A stretch of 6,504 nucleotides of DNA, from positions 1 through 6,504 of the forward strand of contig CAYMAA010000091.1 of assembly GCA_964388305.1 (NCBI GenBank), given 5' to 3'. The notes below the pieces were generated by a model. It worked only from the letters and a program-made list of their open reading frames with translations, was not told the origin of the DNA and did no database searches. Positions 6,311 to 6,504 of this stretch are shown one piece after another. The DNA comes from JAJQCI01 sp964388305 (GTDB taxonomy: Bacteria > Bacillota > Clostridia > Lachnospirales > CAG-274). The translations under genes were made by a program, and so were the position numbers. Within the stretch, counting starts at the first letter, position 1. Each line of letters begins with the position of its first letter.

Positions 6311-6339
6311 ATTATACCCCAAAACCGTCCCTTTATCAA
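6311..6339 (-). promoter_or_regulatory. Sigma-A type promoter for the folD-led folate operon
   Basis: Reading the minus strand, TTGATA (6339-6334) and a perfect TATAAT (6316-6311) are separated by exactly 17 bases. Transcription should begin in the A-rich run near 6303-6305, giving a leader of about 30 bases before folD. No promoter of similar quality was noticed inside the operon, though this was not scanned exhaustively. The short leader leaves no room for a folate riboswitch or attenuator, so any control would act at initiation or through the sequences upstream. Confidence 0.85.
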
Positions 6340-6380
6340 TACCCTTTTCTCATAAGTAATATCCAAAAAACTCTTCTCGT

Positions 6381-6440
6381 ACTAAATTCCGTTGTAAATT
6401 CAGCTGTGGAATTTACTTTGAGAATTTACCGGAATTTACT
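6381..6440. repeat. Palindromic array of five GTAAATTC/GAATTTAC repeats in the divergent promoter region
   Basis: The 8-mer GTAAATTC occurs at 6394-6401 and, with one change (CTAAATTC), at 6382-6389. Its reverse complement GAATTTAC occurs at 6409-6416, 6422-6429 and 6432-6439. The arms 6381-6401 and 6422-6440 pair over 19 positions with one mismatch and a two-base bulge, leaving a 20-base loop that carries the fifth copy. Neighbouring copies are 10-13 bases apart, about one helical turn. The array lies upstream of both the folD promoter and the plus-strand promoter at the right edge, which suits a multi-site operator. No T-run follows either arm directly, so it is not a typical terminator. 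The binding factor is unknown. Confidence 0.75.
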
Positions 6441-6475
6441 CATAACCGGTTTTTGCTTATTATAAAAAATTTTAC

Positions 6476-6504
6476 TTGCAATTCTGTTTTAACAGTGCTA
6501 TAAT
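6476..6504 (+). promoter_or_regulatory. Strong extended -10 promoter on the plus strand, for a gene beyond the right edge
   Basis: TTGCAA (6476-6481), a 17-base spacer and TATAAT (6499-6504) with TG at 6496-6497 (extended -10) form a near-consensus sigma-A promoter reading right. The start site and gene are outside the window. A short inverted repeat, CTGTT-TT-AACAG (6484-6495), fills most of the spacer and could be an operator. The promoter is divergent from the folD promoter, with the repeat array between them. Confidence 0.7.

Noticed and set aside
6404..6412. DnaA-box-like TGTGGAATT within the repeat array
   Set aside because: It differs from the TGTGGATAA form at three positions and is better explained as part of the GAATTTAC repeat.
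6310..6480. Tetrahydrofolate riboswitch upstream of folD
   Set aside because: The conserved folate-aptamer segments are not seen on the minus strand, and the region lies upstream of the predicted start site.

Overview
The window is a compact folate operon on the minus strand of an AT-rich bacterium, most likely an anaerobic Firmicute (Clostridia, Lachnospiraceae-like). That assignment is inferred from the strong AGGAGG-type ribosome binding sites, consensus sigma-A promoters, short or overlapping gene junctions, and the HD gene-folP-folB-folK order, which I recall from clostridial folate loci. No search was possible.

Layout in transcription order (right to left): a 230-base upstream region (6275-6504); folD (6274-5408); a membrane sensor with Cache-like, PAS and degenerate GGDEF domains (5372-3456); folC (3459-2176); a small HD-domain metallohydrolase (2210-1740); folP (1723-899); and a folB-folK fusion (912-115). 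Junctions are +35, -4 (ATGA), -35, +16 and -14 bases, so the six genes are probably one transcription unit. It would be driven by a good promoter (TTGATA-17-TATAAT) just upstream of folD, with a leader of only about 30 bases.

How the genes fit together: FolB, FolK and FolP carry dihydroneopterin to dihydropteroate. FolC adds glutamate to dihydropteroate and then to folates. FolD interconverts methylene-, methenyl- and formyl-tetrahydrofolate. The entry enzyme FolE (GTP cyclohydrolase I), dihydrofolate reductase and the pABA genes are not in the window. The step that removes phosphates from dihydroneopterin triphosphate has no recognised enzyme here, and the HD protein is a candidate for it. 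The sensor is the odd member: its GGDEF domain has lost the catalytic motif, and its stop codon overlaps the folC start.

The right edge holds a second strong promoter on the plus strand, so the upstream region is probably a divergent promoter region. Between the two promoters lies a striking array of five GTAAATTC-type repeats forming a long imperfect palindrome. The left 114 bases, downstream of folB-folK, contain no certain gene. They may hold a promoter or the first codons of the next minus-strand gene. I see no rRNA, tRNA, CRISPR array, insertion sequence or riboswitch.
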